In this document: positions 12,179 to 24,474 of the stretch, piece after piece
Position numbering within the stretch: the first letter of the stretch is position 1
Layout of the letters: each line of letters begins with the position of its first letter
Assembly (NCBI GenBank): GCA_034359265.1
Contig: CP136890.1
Location: 98,295,501 to 98,359,500, forward strand
Length of the DNA: 64,000 bases
Reading direction: 5' to 3'
Source: Canna indica
Lineage: Eukaryota > Streptophyta > Magnoliopsida > Zingiberales > Cannaceae
Notes under the pieces: generated by a model
What the model was told of the DNA's origin: nothing
Databases searched by the model: none
Seen by the model: only the letters and a program-made list of their open reading frames with translations
Made by a program: the position numbers and the translations under genes

Positions 12179-12296
12179 ATTCACTTTGCATTCAACAAAT
12201 CTTGCAAGGAAGACACGCCGTGATTTTTACCTAATCTATTTATTAGTTCAAAGTATATGACCTAATCTACTGGCGTTCATTTATTTTTCATGTACT

Positions 12297-13255
12297 GACG
12301 GGGCGTTTTATTGTCCGTAAGTGCAAATACTATAAAATCTATTCGCATACAAAAATAAATGCCCGTAAATAAATTTTGTAGCCTACCATTTGCTTGCTTG
12401 CAAGTAGAGTTACAACTTCTATTTGCAAGCGTTTGGTTAGCTGCAAATGGAATTTGCAATTACATTTGCAACATGTAACTTGCATCTTACGAATTTTTTC
12501 AGGCTAGATCGGGCACAAATTTTTTTAGGCCGGATCGAACACGATTTTTGTTGGGTCAGGCAGACCCGGGCCAGGATGGGTCGTGCACGAATTTTTCCGG
12601 GCAAGGCACGAATTTTTTTGGGCTGGGTCGGGCACAATTTTTTTCAGATCCGGCAGAGCACGATTTTTTTTGGATCGAGTCGGGCATGATTCTTTTCGAG
12701 TCAGGCCGAGTCAAGTCGGACCATGCAAGAATTTATTCTTGTCGGGACGAGCACGAACTTTTTCGGGTTAGGTCGAGCTGGGCCCGATTTTTTTCGGGTC
12801 GAATCGAGTCGGGTCGTGAATGAAATTTTTTGGGCCGGGTCTGGCATGAAATATTTTGGGTCGGGCAGAGCCGAGCCGGGCTGGGCACAAATTTTTTACA
12901 AGCTAGGCCGGACACAAATTCTTTTAGGTCGGGCACGAATTTTTGCGGGCCGGGCCGATCTGAGTCGATTCGTTCATGAATTTTTTTTGGCCGAGCACAA
13001 ATATTTTCGGTTCGGACTGGGCTGAGCAGGGCATGAATTTTTTTGGGTCGGGCCAGGCACAATTTTTTTTGGGACGAGTCAAGTCGGGCTATGCACAAAT
13101 TTTTACGGGGCGGGCCGAGCCGTGCCGGGACGGGTCGAGCCAATCCGTGCCGTTCCGTGCACGAATTGTTCTGGGCCGGGCCGGGCACAAATTTTTCCGT
13201 GCCGGGTCGGGCACAAATATTTTGGGTCGAGCTTTTTCGGGTCGGGCCCGTTGGG
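12297..13255. mobile_element. MITE-like element with minisatellite body, copy 2 (inverted)
   Basis: This starts CGGGGCGTTTTATTGTCCG, the inverted form of the copy 1 right end, continues through the same subterminal words (GCAAATACT, GTTTGGTTAGC), and enters the same minisatellite in opposite orientation (12490-13245, GGGCACGAATTTTTTCGGG). The far terminus is not found; sequence changes character at about 13255. It lies in inverted orientation 118 bp from copy 1. Confidence 0.6.
12490..13245. repeat. Minisatellite, inverted orientation
   Basis: The units read CACGAATTTTTTCGGG and GGCCGGGCCGGGC-like, the reverse complement of the array at 10755-11990. Confidence 0.9.
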
Positions 13256-16200
13256 TGAAATGGCACACTATAGGGGGCGAATAGTGTGTTATCTAACAAT
13301 TATCATCTAATTTCGATTTTAATCCTTTGTTAAATTATTTAGGCAAATCACAATTTATCAATTAGATGCGGAAGCATAAATAAACCAATTAACACAAACA
13401 AAGAAAACAATGCTAACACAGAGATTTATAATGGTTTGACCCAAATACCTACTCCACTACCTAAGCACTCCGCTTAGGATTTCCAAACTAAGTTTTATTA
13501 GATTAATCTTGTTTCCTTTGCAACGAGGACTTTGACTCGAAGAGTCTCACTCTCAACCTAAGACACTTCCACACCCGGAAGTCTCCGCCTTCTCACCTCA
13601 ACCCTAAGGGACAACTAAACTAATCCTAGTAAAGTACGTTTACACAAGTGACTTTACACCTTATACACCAAGGATACCACTCAATCAACCTAACACTCTA
13701 GGTTTACACAAAATCAAAATACAATGAAATAAACACAAAAATACAATAATAAAGAGAGCAGATAATAAATAATGTAAACTTAGCTCTCAAACAAGATGAA
13801 TCCTAGCCCCTCTTGAAGCCTTGATGATGAATCAAGTCAAGCTTGAAGGCAAACTTAAGGAATGGAAGATCAAATTAGGATTTCTCTAAGAAGTGGCTTA
13901 ATGAAATCTTGAAATTAATCAATGATGGCTCAATGAAGATTAGGAGTGATCAAAAGTATCTTAGAAAAGCTCAGGTTTGGAGTTTTATAGAGCCAAAAAG
14001 AAATGGAACGAAATAGCCGGCTCAACGGGCAGAAAACTAGTCGTTTTCGTTGTTCGGTCACTTGTCGGTCGATCGTCGATCGACCGATCGACCGACCGCC
14101 CAGCGACCGCTGGCTTTCTGTGCCTTAATCGCGTTGTTCGATCGACCGACGGGTTGACCGAATGAGTCGCGACTTCAGCGATCCGCAATCCGATTCACTG
14201 ACACACGCACTACCAATTTTTGGCATCATTCGATCGATCAAAATTGGACAGACTGCACTGGTTTTTTTTATTTGTTTGCTCGATTGAGTTCCGTCTTCGC
14301 TAAACTTACTTATATAACATTTATTAACTTTAAGTTATTAACTTTAAAACATAAATGTTATATAAAGACTACTCCCATTTGGATTCAATAAAAATATCAA
14401 AAAAAGTAAAATCCTAGAATCAAAATCTAGTTTTTGGGGTCTAGTACAAATTTTCCGAAAACAAAAATTTCCTAATCTCCCGGGTCAAATATGGGTATGC
14501 TAAAGGGTTCTAAAATTCCTTTAAAATACCTCATTATCTAGTTTTGACATAAGGAATAATTATCGCTATTTTTTATGTCAAGTAAATGTCTAGGATATAT
14601 AGCCCTCCAAGGAGCACCCTAGGCTTAGTGAATTTCAGGATGATTTTCAGGATTTAATATTTTGGGGTTCGGGTTTAGTTTTTGGGTTCTTATGCATCAT
14701 TATGAGGATTTACAATATAAACTAAACACCCTAAACCTAAACTCTAACTTTCTGAAGAATTCCGAGCGTCGACGAGTGTCCTTGTCGATTTCTCCGATTT
14801 CTTTAATTTTTCCGATTGGGGACGTCGTTCGCTAACCGACAACTTGATTAAATATGACACCGAGGGTCAAATATGTTGAACACATAATTGTGACAATAAA
14901 AAACAAAATGAAATTATTATTAAGCATGCAGTAACATAATATCTAACAATCACACATCAAATTGCTCAATAATTAGCATAAATAAACATAAAACTCTCAC
15001 TAACTAAGCACATCAAAAGAACTCAAAAAATGCTCATATTTTCAACATGTCTTTAAAAAACTATGGCCTAAGTCCCTTGGTTAAATAATATGCTAATATA
15101 AAAATTATTTCTAAGTGTTGAACAATGTCTCATTATTTACAAGATCTCTAAGTGTCAAAAAAATTGATTCTAAATATTTGAAGTCTTGTAATGAGATCTA
15201 CAATGTAAAGTCATGCATTAATATTTTTTGTTCAGATAGCTTGTTACTAATAGAAAAAAATATTTTACTCCCACTGACCTTCACATATATATACTAATCA
15301 ATTATTTTCTTCACATCATATGAGGTCACTATCTTATCAACAAGTGATTTAGGAATCAGTTAATCAATGAGAATACATTAGTTTTCGAGAACATGTTCCC
15401 TTTGGGCAGATATATTTTCTAGACTAATGCACACACTAATAACTTCATCACAATATAATTAGAATAAATTAGATTAAATTATAGGGCATATATTAAAATT
15501 GAGGCTAACCAAATATTACACATTCTCCTTTAGGCAGAACATGCAATCACGAAATAAAGCCTCGATGAGTTAAATAATGAGAATATATTGATTTTCGAAA
15601 ACCTATCTCCTTTGGGCAAATAAATTTCTAGACCAATGCACAATCTACTAACTCCAATCACAAAACTTCTAATTAAAATACCCAATAATTCTCATTTGAG
15701 ACAAATTACTGAATGAATTAATTTGAAGCATTCATCGTATGATAAGAAAAAAACCACTAATCAGTACAAGTAATCCCACTTTGATGGTAATTACAAATAA
15801 TAATCAGTGAGAAATCTTATACAGAAATCAATTGTCCACATGTCAAAAATTTGAATTTATAATATAGTGCAAAATTTGTACATAAATAAAATACCATAAC
15901 CATTATGAATCTAAATCAATGATAATTTTAAAATATTGTTTATATTTATGTGATCGTAAAATATGTCAATATCTACACCTAATTATAGCTATATTAGGTT
16001 TCACATATATATAACGGCAGCATAATTTGCAATAATAAATTAACATTCAAGTAATCCACAGAACATAAAATGGACAACAATATTATCATGTAAATAATAA
16101 ATCCCATAGATTCTACATCAAGCCAAATGTAACAAAATTTGAACATGATAATAAAATTTACATTAATAAATGATGAAATCAACTATGCCGATAAAATTAT

Positions 16201-18088
16201 GATAATGAATCAACTGTATAAGTCAATTCTTTAGTATTATTATAATATCATGATATGACATTGCTGCATTAGGCCTAAATAAAGTAGAAAAATAAGCATA
16301 TTTATAATGCGAATAGCTTTTATTAGCAACCGACAGAAAAAATTGGAAATGGACCATTAATAATAATGAGTCCATATATAAAAGGTCCAATAACCCAGTT
16401 CAGTTCTAGCACAAGATAAAAAGAATTATGCAGCAATATTAAATTTTAAAATACTCCAATGAAGGCAATATAATAAAATTAACAACAATAAATCATATGA
16501 TCAATTATAGCATGATATTAAATCACCTGGCTCATATTGTGATCAAAATTCTGGCTCATAAATATACAGGATCCCGAAAAAATAAATACAATGAGAAATA
16601 TCCCAGTTAAAATTGGAATATTTCAACAATTATTAGGACTACAAAAAAAAATACTTTCATCGATAATGGGCTAAGTTGGTAGAAACGGTCCACAAACATT
16701 ATTATGCCTAAATACATCCATATGTATTTAAATGACCAATAACAATATCATGTATCAACATTATATCAGCTATGCATGAAACAAAATATAACATAGTATG
16801 AAATAAAATAATATAATAATAAATCAACATTTTATAACCCCACAAGAGTCGAAATATGTCATGTTCATAAAATTTGCATGAATTAATAGCAAATAATTAT
16901 GTCAACATGTCAAAAATAACATAAATTAATTAGCCACATGAATTCCACGTACAATAGATGTGATATAACAAGAAAATTGACAATAATAAATCAAAGTCAA
17001 TTATAGCATGTGAGCAAAATGAACGTGATAAATTAATTTATGTTATGTCTATATAAGCCCATGAGTGGGTATACAATAATATTGTATTCAAAATTTCATA
17101 TCATGATCTAATTCTAAAGTAAATTAGTAAAAAAACATAGTAAACTAATTAAAATTTCATAGAATCAAAATTGAACAAATTATAAAAGGATCAATTAAGC
17201 ATGAACGAAATGAAATTGAGCAGAATTAACAATAATTTAGACTGAACTGGTAAAAATTAAAATGAGCATTAAGAAATCTGGTGAACTAATTAACAATTGA
17301 ATTGAACCGGTGAAAATAAAGCTTGAACCAAATTAATTTAACCCAAAACCAGTTTAAAAATCAAAATAAACCAAAAAAATGAACCGGGCTTAAATCAATC
17401 AAATCTGAAATAAACCAAGATTCAATTAAAAAACTGGACCGATTTTAATTTATATATAAAATATAGGCTAAGATCATATTTGGTCAGTTTAGTGGGCTCA
17501 AGGCACGGCCCGAAAAAAGCCAGCTCGAAATAGCATGTGAAAAAACACAGCAAAAAAAATGATGCTGAAAAAAAAATCGGCACTGGGCCCGAGTGGTTTG
17601 CCCCTCGCCCGGCACTGGGCACTGAAAAATATTATTTGTGATTACTAAAATATATAATAACCACAATCATACGTGTATTATTAGTTGTTAATGTACGTGC
17701 GAAGCATATTATGTGGATAGTTCACAAACAATTACAAATATTTATATATCTATTTTGTGATGATAAGAAATGACTCTCACTCATTTTTACCTCTCACTCT
17801 GAATAAAAATAATTTTAGATAATTAAATACTCGATTAAATATATTTTAAAAATATAAATTTTATCAAGCAAATATTAAAATTCTCAACTCCCACTCTTCG
17901 AAATTATTTACTTAATAAAAGTAAATAATAATTTATGAAAATAATAATAATTAATTAATTATATTTTAAATATCTGAAATAAAAAATATTTTACAAATCT
18001 AAAATTATTTTTCACATCCCCTTTTATTTCTACTTCTCCGTCATTCATTTTTATGTCTCCCCCTTTATATTCCATTTTTTTGTTTATT
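13256..18088. other. AT-rich gene-free stretch, probable old retroelement debris
   Basis: No coding region could be supported. 13270-13700 resembles a retrotransposon untranslated or LTR zone on the minus strand (ATAATGGTTTGACCCAAATAC, ACTCCACTACC, CTTTGACTCGAAGAGTC), but no pair or protein was found. 14060-14165 is a local GATC/CGACCG-rich tract. 15300-15720 has two related blocks (ATGAGAATACATTAGTTTTCG and ATGAGAATATATTGATTTTCG, each followed by CCTTTGGGCA). The rest, 15.7-17.4 kb, is AT-rich with no recognised features. Confidence 0.5.
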
Positions 18089-18389
18089 TGAATTAATTGA
18101 CGAATATAATTCGAACTATGATCATTTTTACAAATCTAGTACATTTTTTTATTTCTATCAATTATATATCAAATTATTAAATTGATATCAATTCTAGCTC
18201 GATGTTTGATGTCCGTCAATTTCACCCTTAGGTGCTGACATGACATCTGACTCAGAATATTAAAAATTAATTTTTTATTAATCGTGTTGTCACTTAAGTT
18301 TTTATTTATTTATTTTAATTTTTTTTACTCATAGTATTTTCAGAATCTCTCTCTTTTCATCCCTTTCTCCGTTCCCTTCCCCAACAGCC

Positions 18390-18694
18390 TCGCCTGGGAT
18401 GCCATCCCCAGCACTTCATCGTTGGGTCCCGCCTCCCGCCTGTCGGCGTTTCCTACGTCTCCGACACTGGCTTTTCTGAGGTCATCGTCGCTGATCCCCT
18501 CCTCCCCTCCACCTCCTCCGTCGCTGCCTTCGCTGTCGACGATTGCCGTCGTCGCCTGCTCGTTGCCCTAGCTAACCCCGTCACCCTCGCCGCCTATGAC
18601 CTACGCTCCCCATGCCCCCACCGTCGCATCTTCTTCTCCCCGCTCCCCGACCCCTCTGCCGCCCCTACATGCGTCCGCGTGCATAAAGAGGTGT
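18390..18694 (+). pseudogene. Captured SMP-30/gluconolactonase-like fragment
   Basis: After NSLAWD a one-base deletion shifts to a frame reading QHFIVGS, VSDTGFSEVIVADPLLP, AVDDCRRRLLVALANP, LAAYDLRSP and RRIFFSPLPD. This resembles the N-terminal part of plant SMP-30/gluconolactonase-like beta-propeller proteins (calcium-dependent phosphotriesterase family). It ends abruptly at an AT-rich junction. It is a fragment with no start and a frameshift. The family call rests on remembered pattern and should be searched. Confidence 0.55.
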
Positions 18695-18976
18695 TAATTT
18701 ACATAAAGAGGAAGAAGACGATGAGCATTCTCCCATATATGTTCCAGAAAACTCATTGATCTGGTTGGTGAATAATACATAAAGTCTGCTCATATTTTTT
18801 GTTAATTTACATAAAGAGGAACAAAACTATATTTTAATATTTCATGCATCATATTTATTTTCTCTGTGCAACACCTTGTGTTCTAAAAGTTAGATCACAG
18901 ATCGATTTGACCATTATTTTCTCATGCATCATGCTAATTAACATGGAAAAAGACTTGAGAAAGAGATGGATGGCCT

Positions 18977-19396
18977 GATGAGTTCTTTCTGCATGGCTCC
19001 TCCTTGCTTGGTTCTCCGGTGAGAGGTGGCGCCGAAGCCGGTGGTGACTCCATAGCTGTCAGTTCCCTTGGCCATGCTGTCTGCCACCCACTAGCTGTTG
19101 GCGCGCACCCCCTCTCTCGTCGACTCCGACAGCTCCACCTCCACTGTATCTTTTTCCGCAGCCACCCCCATCGTCACCACGGCCACTTGAGAGATCTTGA
19201 TCGGCGCCCCTTCCAGCCTCACTAGTGGCCGCCAGAACTCCTCCACCATCTTCTTCACCTCCTCCAGGTGGCTACCCTTCAGCTCCTCCGCCGCAGCCCC
19301 CCAGTTGAGCGGGTCACTCTTGATGCACAGCCCGTTGGCGGCGTGTCCATTGGCCACAACGTTGCCTTTCGCGTGGACGCCGTTCTCCATCTCCAT
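18977..19396 (-). pseudogene. PAL: Captured phenylalanine ammonia-lyase 5' fragment
   Basis: From the ATG at 19396 the frame reads [12 protein letters not shown], then [46 protein letters not shown] and [17 protein letters not shown] stop (19093-19091) follows, then in the same frame [31 protein letters not shown] and QKELI. This is the start of plant PAL, the entry enzyme of phenylpropanoid metabolism, including the conserved [12 protein letters not shown] segment with its catalytic-loop Tyr. Only about 140 residues of roughly 700 are present, the MIO-forming Ala-Ser-Gly is absent, and a stop interrupts it. It sits inside a Mutator-type element, so it is a transduplicated piece, not a gene. 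Confidence 0.85.
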
Positions 19397-19690
19397 CTAT
19401 TGAATTAGAAGATGATGATGATGATGAAATAAGAGGCGAGAGAGGAGAAGGTCGGGCGCCGGCCCGGTGCGGCCGGATGGGACGAAGACGAGGATAAAGA
19501 GAGCGAAGGAGGTTATAACGCTGGCAATCATAACCCTCGTGCTTGCCGTCAGGGTCATCTGAAGGTGGATCTTGACGGGACAGCGGCTGGAAGGATGCGA
19601 TATGGTGTGGACGAGGACGATGGGGCGGAAAGGAGGTGAAAAAAATTTGAAAAAAATAAATAAATAGATAATTGAATGTTGACGTGGCAA
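19397..19690 (-). pseudogene. Possible captured fragment with a hydrophobic segment
   Basis: The minus-strand frame upstream of the PAL piece reads MTLTASTRVMIASVITSFAL then FILVFVPSG, a plausible single membrane span. I do not recognise the source gene. It could be chance hydrophobicity in a GC-rich captured stretch. Confidence 0.25.
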
Positions 19691-19836
19691 CGAGTTTAAT
19701 AAAATATTATTTTTTAACGTGCTGAGTCAGATGCCACGTAAGCAACTAATAGTGGCATTGGCGAATATCTAACGGACTAGAATTGTTATTAAATTTGTGA
19801 AAAGAATTATAATTTGAACTAAATATATCAATTAAC

Positions 19837-20225
19837 CCTTTTTACTTTGCTTTGTAAACCACCGTTGTTTCCACAACCCACGGCCCCTTATCTTCCCCTC
19901 TTCCCCACAAGATCGCGCCCTACCTCCGCCGATGGTAGACTGTCGCCCCGACAAACCGCAGCTGCCCGTCCTGTTCAGCCTTTGAAGCGGCCACCCCATC
20001 TCTCCCAGCCTTTGAAACACTTGCTCATCCGCCAGCAGCCGCGTGTTCGCCTTGATGGTCGCCACCGCCACTTGGTACGCGACCGACGTCCCACCATCCT
20101 TCACACGGAAGTACTCCCGGAATTTTGCCATCCTGATCGCCTTCCCCAGCCCTGGGTGCCTTGACTCCTCTGCCTCAACCTCCGCCTCTACCGCGAAGTA
20201 CTGGCCGATGGAGATAAGGGAGAAG
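19837..20225 (-). pseudogene. Unrecognised GC-rich gene fragment
   Basis: The minus-strand frame reads IGQYFAVEAEVEAEESRHPG, MAKFREYFRVKDGGTSVAYQ, VAVATIKANTRLLADEQV, then loses gene-like character near 19950. GC content and codon look are gene-like and unlike the AT-rich surroundings, and it directly abuts the Pack-MULE-like element. It may be a further captured piece or a gene remnant. I do not recognise the family. Confidence 0.35.
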
Positions 20226-20611
20226 AAGTGTATTGCTCCCTCTGATGAGCATAATTCTCATATAGCTCAAAAAATAAAAACTTTGTCAAAACCACCACTT
20301 ATCTATCTCTTAAAGAGGTTTAACAAATGCAAAGCATGGCTAAAACAGTGGCATATATGCCAAAGTTATAGGTGATCATTGTTTTCCTTTGAGCGTTATG
20401 CGCTGCAGGAGAGAAAAATTTTGGCTGGCGATGGAACCAGGAAGGCTTAAGTCTTCTCTCGACTGACTCTATTCTTGTTGTTGGCTTGTCCCTTTGTAAT
20501 ATATCCCTCCTTCCCCTTACGTATCATAGTTTGATTCCCTCTCTAACCCACAACTCATGTTCCAAGGCTTTGCAGTCAAAAAAAAAGAAAAAAGAAAAAA
20601 GAAAGAAAGAG
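20226..20611. other. No feature recognised
   Basis: No coding region is supported. It ends in an A/G-rich tract (about 20578-20608). Confidence 0.4.
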
Positions 20612-20614
20612 GGA

Positions 20615-20800
20615 ACTAGGTGTATAGCCTACTCATATAAATATGTATGAATGATTTGATATGGGCTTCACTGATTGAACATGAATATAAATATGAATAG
20701 AAAAGGAATGGATCTATTTCTTTTCTATCCATGTCCATTCTTTTGTTATTTATATTTACTCGTTCATAAATTTAGTCTGCCCAAAAAAATTGTACTCCAT
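20615..20800. repeat. Hairpin MITE of the CTGCCCATA family, diverged
   Basis: Inverted halves around CTATTTCTTTTCTATCCATG: AATATGTATGAATGATTTGATATGG on the left, with TTATTTATATTTACTCGTTC and AGTCTGCCCA on the right. It is related to 33315-33543. Similar pieces lie at 9990-10085, 26785-26910, 31450-31680 and 33960-34040. Confidence 0.5.
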
Positions 20801-20856
20801 CAGGTCCCAAGATTAATTAAGGGTTGTGCATGCTCATGAATTATTGGGTTTGTTGG

Positions 20857-20857
<1 letters not shown>

Positions 20858-20934
<77 letters not shown>
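20858..20934. repeat. (TA)n microsatellite
   Basis: An uninterrupted TA run. Shorter TA runs occur at the homologous position of other units (28918-28935, 29037-29065, 34105-34118). Confidence 0.95.
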
Positions 20935-20938
<4 letters not shown>

Positions 20939-21887
20939 TTTGAGTAACTTTTAATATATCATGTCCTAATTTTAGAATTTTAAAATGTGATTAGATTCTC
21001 TTCTTCTTACTACTATACTAGGGTGGTTTAGTGAGCAATCATTTGATGATATTTATTATTTCTTTTACTAAAGATTAAATTATATATATATCATCCAAAG
21101 AAACTCAAAAATCACTTTGCATTCAACATATCTGCAAGGAAGTCATGCCATGGTTTTTACCTAATCTATTTATTAGTTCAAAGTATATGACCTAATCTAT
21201 TAGCCTTCATTTGTTTTTCATGTCCGGCCTAAGCAATTTTTAACAATCCTCTCAAGATCACTTATTAATATTCTGTGGATACATCGAAGCTATGGTGTAA
21301 TGTTGTTAAGTTAAAGACAAAAGTATTGATGTAAAAAGCTCTTAGCTTCTGTTTAAATTTTCTTCTATTTTTGATGATATGTTTAATGGGAATACTAATT
21401 ATACTTTAATTAGTATAGGTTGATTCACTCGAACACCGTGGATGTCTTTACAATTGGTACAAGAGCACTCTTCCATACTAGAATGTGACGTTTATATTTT
21501 TAGACGTCTCATAATCTGTAACTCATATGACATTTATTTTCTTCAATTAATGATCAAACTAATTTTTAAAATACTTTATATATTTATTTTGGTTGAAATT
21601 TACTACTCTTCATATCGAGTAGAGATTTTCTTTGATGGTAGATTGGTGGTATATATTTGCTTGGAATGCATGTCTTTGTTTCATAAACAATATTTTCATA
21701 TCAAAATATATATGTTCATTGGTGGATGATCGATCGAGTAAAAAAAATTAGTATTAGTAAAGAATTCTCGTATATTTGTAGTAGAGAATATACGTTGGTT
21801 TGCTTGGAATTTTTTAATTTCCGCATGGAGTAAAAATATTTTGACAAACAATCATTTAACTGGTTTCTATTATATCCTTATTCTCTT
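20935..21887. repeat. Duplicated unit flank, copy 2
   Basis: Close to 29070-30005 and 42662-43535. It corresponds to the DNA downstream of the SDR stop codon in those units. There is no gene. It is interrupted at its right end by the copia element. Confidence 0.8.
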
Positions 21888-22867
21888 TTTTAGAGGTTGA
21901 CTTAAATTGGATCCGAATCAAATTCAACGAGCCAAATCAGATTCAAATCAGAGCCTATTATATGAAATTATGATTGAATCCAAAGAAAGAAGAAACGGCG
22001 CATGATCATTCTTTGGGCTCGGCCTAGCCATGCGGGCCAGGAAAATGGGCCGAGCCAACCCCAAAATTGTCATGCTGCCCATGGAGCCCCACATGCAACT
22101 CAAATAGATGCTTATTTGAGCCCCTCGAATTGCGTGATCAAAATGTGAAGAATTAAAGCATTCCTACCGTCTCTTAATTTTTTTTTTGTCAAAGAAAGCA
22201 TGACGTGGCCATGTGCTCATCTTAAAAAAGCCCTTTGCCGATTTATTTGGTCAAATAAATTGTTGCACACCGTTTGATTAAATCGAATTATTGTAGGTTA
22301 ATTTTGGACGGTTCTAGATTTGGCTCGGTCCTAGTTTTTCTCCCGACTCGGTCCTAGTTTTTCTCCAGACTGATTCACCTACCTTGAGTATAAATACAAA
22401 CAGATTACTTGAAGCAAAGAAACATCCTACACCAAGAAAAAATCCCCACATATGAGAATTTCATATATCCAAAAAATTAAAAGTGTCGTTACGATCCTTT
22501 TTCTAAAGAGTGTCCCTTCTCAGTTTTCGACTTACAACAGTAGGAGTTCAGTTTCAAGGCAGATCTTATAGAGACAATGTCTATACTCCGTACAGTTTCA
22601 GATTTAATTAATTTAAGATAATTTGTTGTATTCTGAAGGAGATTTAGATTATTGCACTTTTATTATAAAAGTTCTTTTCTGGATTTAATAAAGCAGTCTC
22701 CTCTTCTCCCTGTGCACGTATGATCGGCACCCCGCCGAGTTCGAACCACGTTAACCCCTTGTGTCTTTTGTTTTTCTGCATTATTATTATCAGATTTGGT
22801 TTTTCATTTTTCACGCCGGATTCGGGTTTAGTATATCCTGCAAGAAATTATCCTAAATTTCCTAACA
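21888..22867 (+). repeat. 5' LTR
   Basis: Starts TTTTAGAGG (decayed TGTTAGGGG) and ends CCTAACA. Relative to the 3' LTR it lacks about 100 bp after CATGTGCTCATC (about 22220). Confidence 0.85.
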
Positions 22868-22896
22868 GTTGGTATCAGAGCCTACTTCCCCAACCA

Positions 22897-24091
22897 TGGC
22901 GAGCACCAAATTTGATATTGATAAATTAGATCGCAATGTCAACTATGTACTTTGGTCAATGAAGATGAAAGTGATCCTAACTATGGAGAAGATACATGAT
23001 GTTATCCTTGGTAAGGATAATATGCAAGGGACCGAGGAGGAGAAAGAATACAAGGAGCAAAAGACAATTGTAGTTTTATACCTAAGTCTATGAAATGAAG
23101 CACTTTGAAAAATTGCATCACAGAATACAACTAAATATATTTGGGACAAGCTCGCATCCTTGTATTAGGACATGACTCTCACCAGTAAGATATCTTTAAA
23201 GCAGAAGCTCAATTTCCTACGTATGGCAGAAGGCACATTGGTCAAAGAGCATATCAATACTTTTCAGACAATCATCATGGACCTGAAGAATATAGGTGTC
23301 AAAATTGAAGAGAAAGATAATGCTTTATTCCTTTTATGTTCACTTCCTACTTCTTTAAAAAAATTTTGCGAAACTATGCTTTTTGGAAAAACTATTATTA
23401 CTCCAAAACAGTTATCACTGCTCTTGTGTCTAAGGAGCTTATGAACACACATCTTACAACAAATTCTTCTAGTGGAGGGAAAGGAGAAGCTCTCTACTCT
23501 AATGAAGCAGGAGGAGGTAATAAATCAAATGTCACTTGTTATATATTACTGCAAGAAACGAGGTCACATCAAGTCAGAATATTGTAGTCTTAAGAAAAAG
23601 TTGCAACAACAAAATAAGGGTCAAAACACACATGTGGAGGCCTCTTACGCAGATTTTGAAAAAGTTGAGGTACTGGTCGTGACAGATGGCACACGCATTG
23701 CTAAGACACGCTGTGGGCGACGACGGTCTCATCGGTGACAACACACCTCATGTCAAAATTTCTCTTCCTCTTCTTAGGATATGTCTAATCATGCAACATG
23801 AAATCCAGGTCAGCAAGCGAACAGGTCAACCACCAAAAGTATTGATGAGTGATTCCTAGATTCTGGGTGTTCCTATCACATATTCACATGACTCCACACC
23901 GGACGACCTTTGTTGATTATCGGCGCACCAATGATGGAGAAGTTCGTGTCGGCAACAACGTATCTTGCAAAGTTATCATATTTGGAATGGTAAAATTAAA
24001 ATTGCATGATGGGTCGATAAAGATCCTAGAAAATGTTCGTCATGTCCCAAAACTAGAAAGGAATCTAGTGTACGTCTCTTGGAGTTCTTGA
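22897..24091 (+). pseudogene. Copia gag with zinc knuckle and protease start
   Basis: From the ATG at 22897 the frame reads MASTKFDIDKLDRNVNYVLW then SMKMKVIL, a typical copia gag N-terminus. It continues after a stop (about 23091) as LKQKLNFLRMAEGTLVKEHI and LPTSLKKF (23172-23444). A CCHC zinc knuckle follows (CYYCKKRGHIKSEYC, about 23535-23585), then a protease-like DSGCSYHI (about 23860) with VRHVPKLERNLV near 24050. Several stops and frameshifts break it. There is no downstream pol. It would need proteins from a full-length relative to move. Confidence 0.8.
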
Positions 24092-24474
24092 CACTAGGGG
24101 TTATACGACATCCTTTGCAAGCGGAGTTTTAGAGGTACAAGATGGAACCAATACGATACTGAATGCTCTAAGGACGTTGAACAATTTGTACAAGATGGAC
24201 GGATACATCTTTCGTGAAGCAGTTCAGATTCCAAGCTAAAATACAGCAAAATCAAACACCGGGTCAGGTATAAATTTTTTACTTTCAGGGTAATACCTTC
24301 TCAGAGATACACAATAAGGAGGAGACTCGGAGGACTATGTGGGTTCTTAAATCCAAGCAGGAAGCTGATTTGGCCCATTTGAGCACAAATTCGACACAAG
24401 CCCTGTACGGGCCTTGTGGGAGAGGAGGATGACTTTTGAGGACTACATCGACCTCAATTTGATGAAATTATGAT

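Larger units (their letters stand above)
18089..19836. mobile_element. Pack-MULE-like element with captured gene pieces
   Basis: The outer parts are diverged inverted repeats: the right end read inward is GGGTTAATTGATATATTTAG, the left end is GAATTAATTGACGAATATAA. Both sides then share CATCTGACTCAG and similar blocks (about 18240 and 19725). GGGTTAATTG is a common Mutator-type terminus. Flanks TTTTTGTTT and TTTTTACTT might be a decayed duplication. Between the arms are GC-rich fragments of at least two unrelated host genes. Ends are approximate. Confidence 0.6.
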
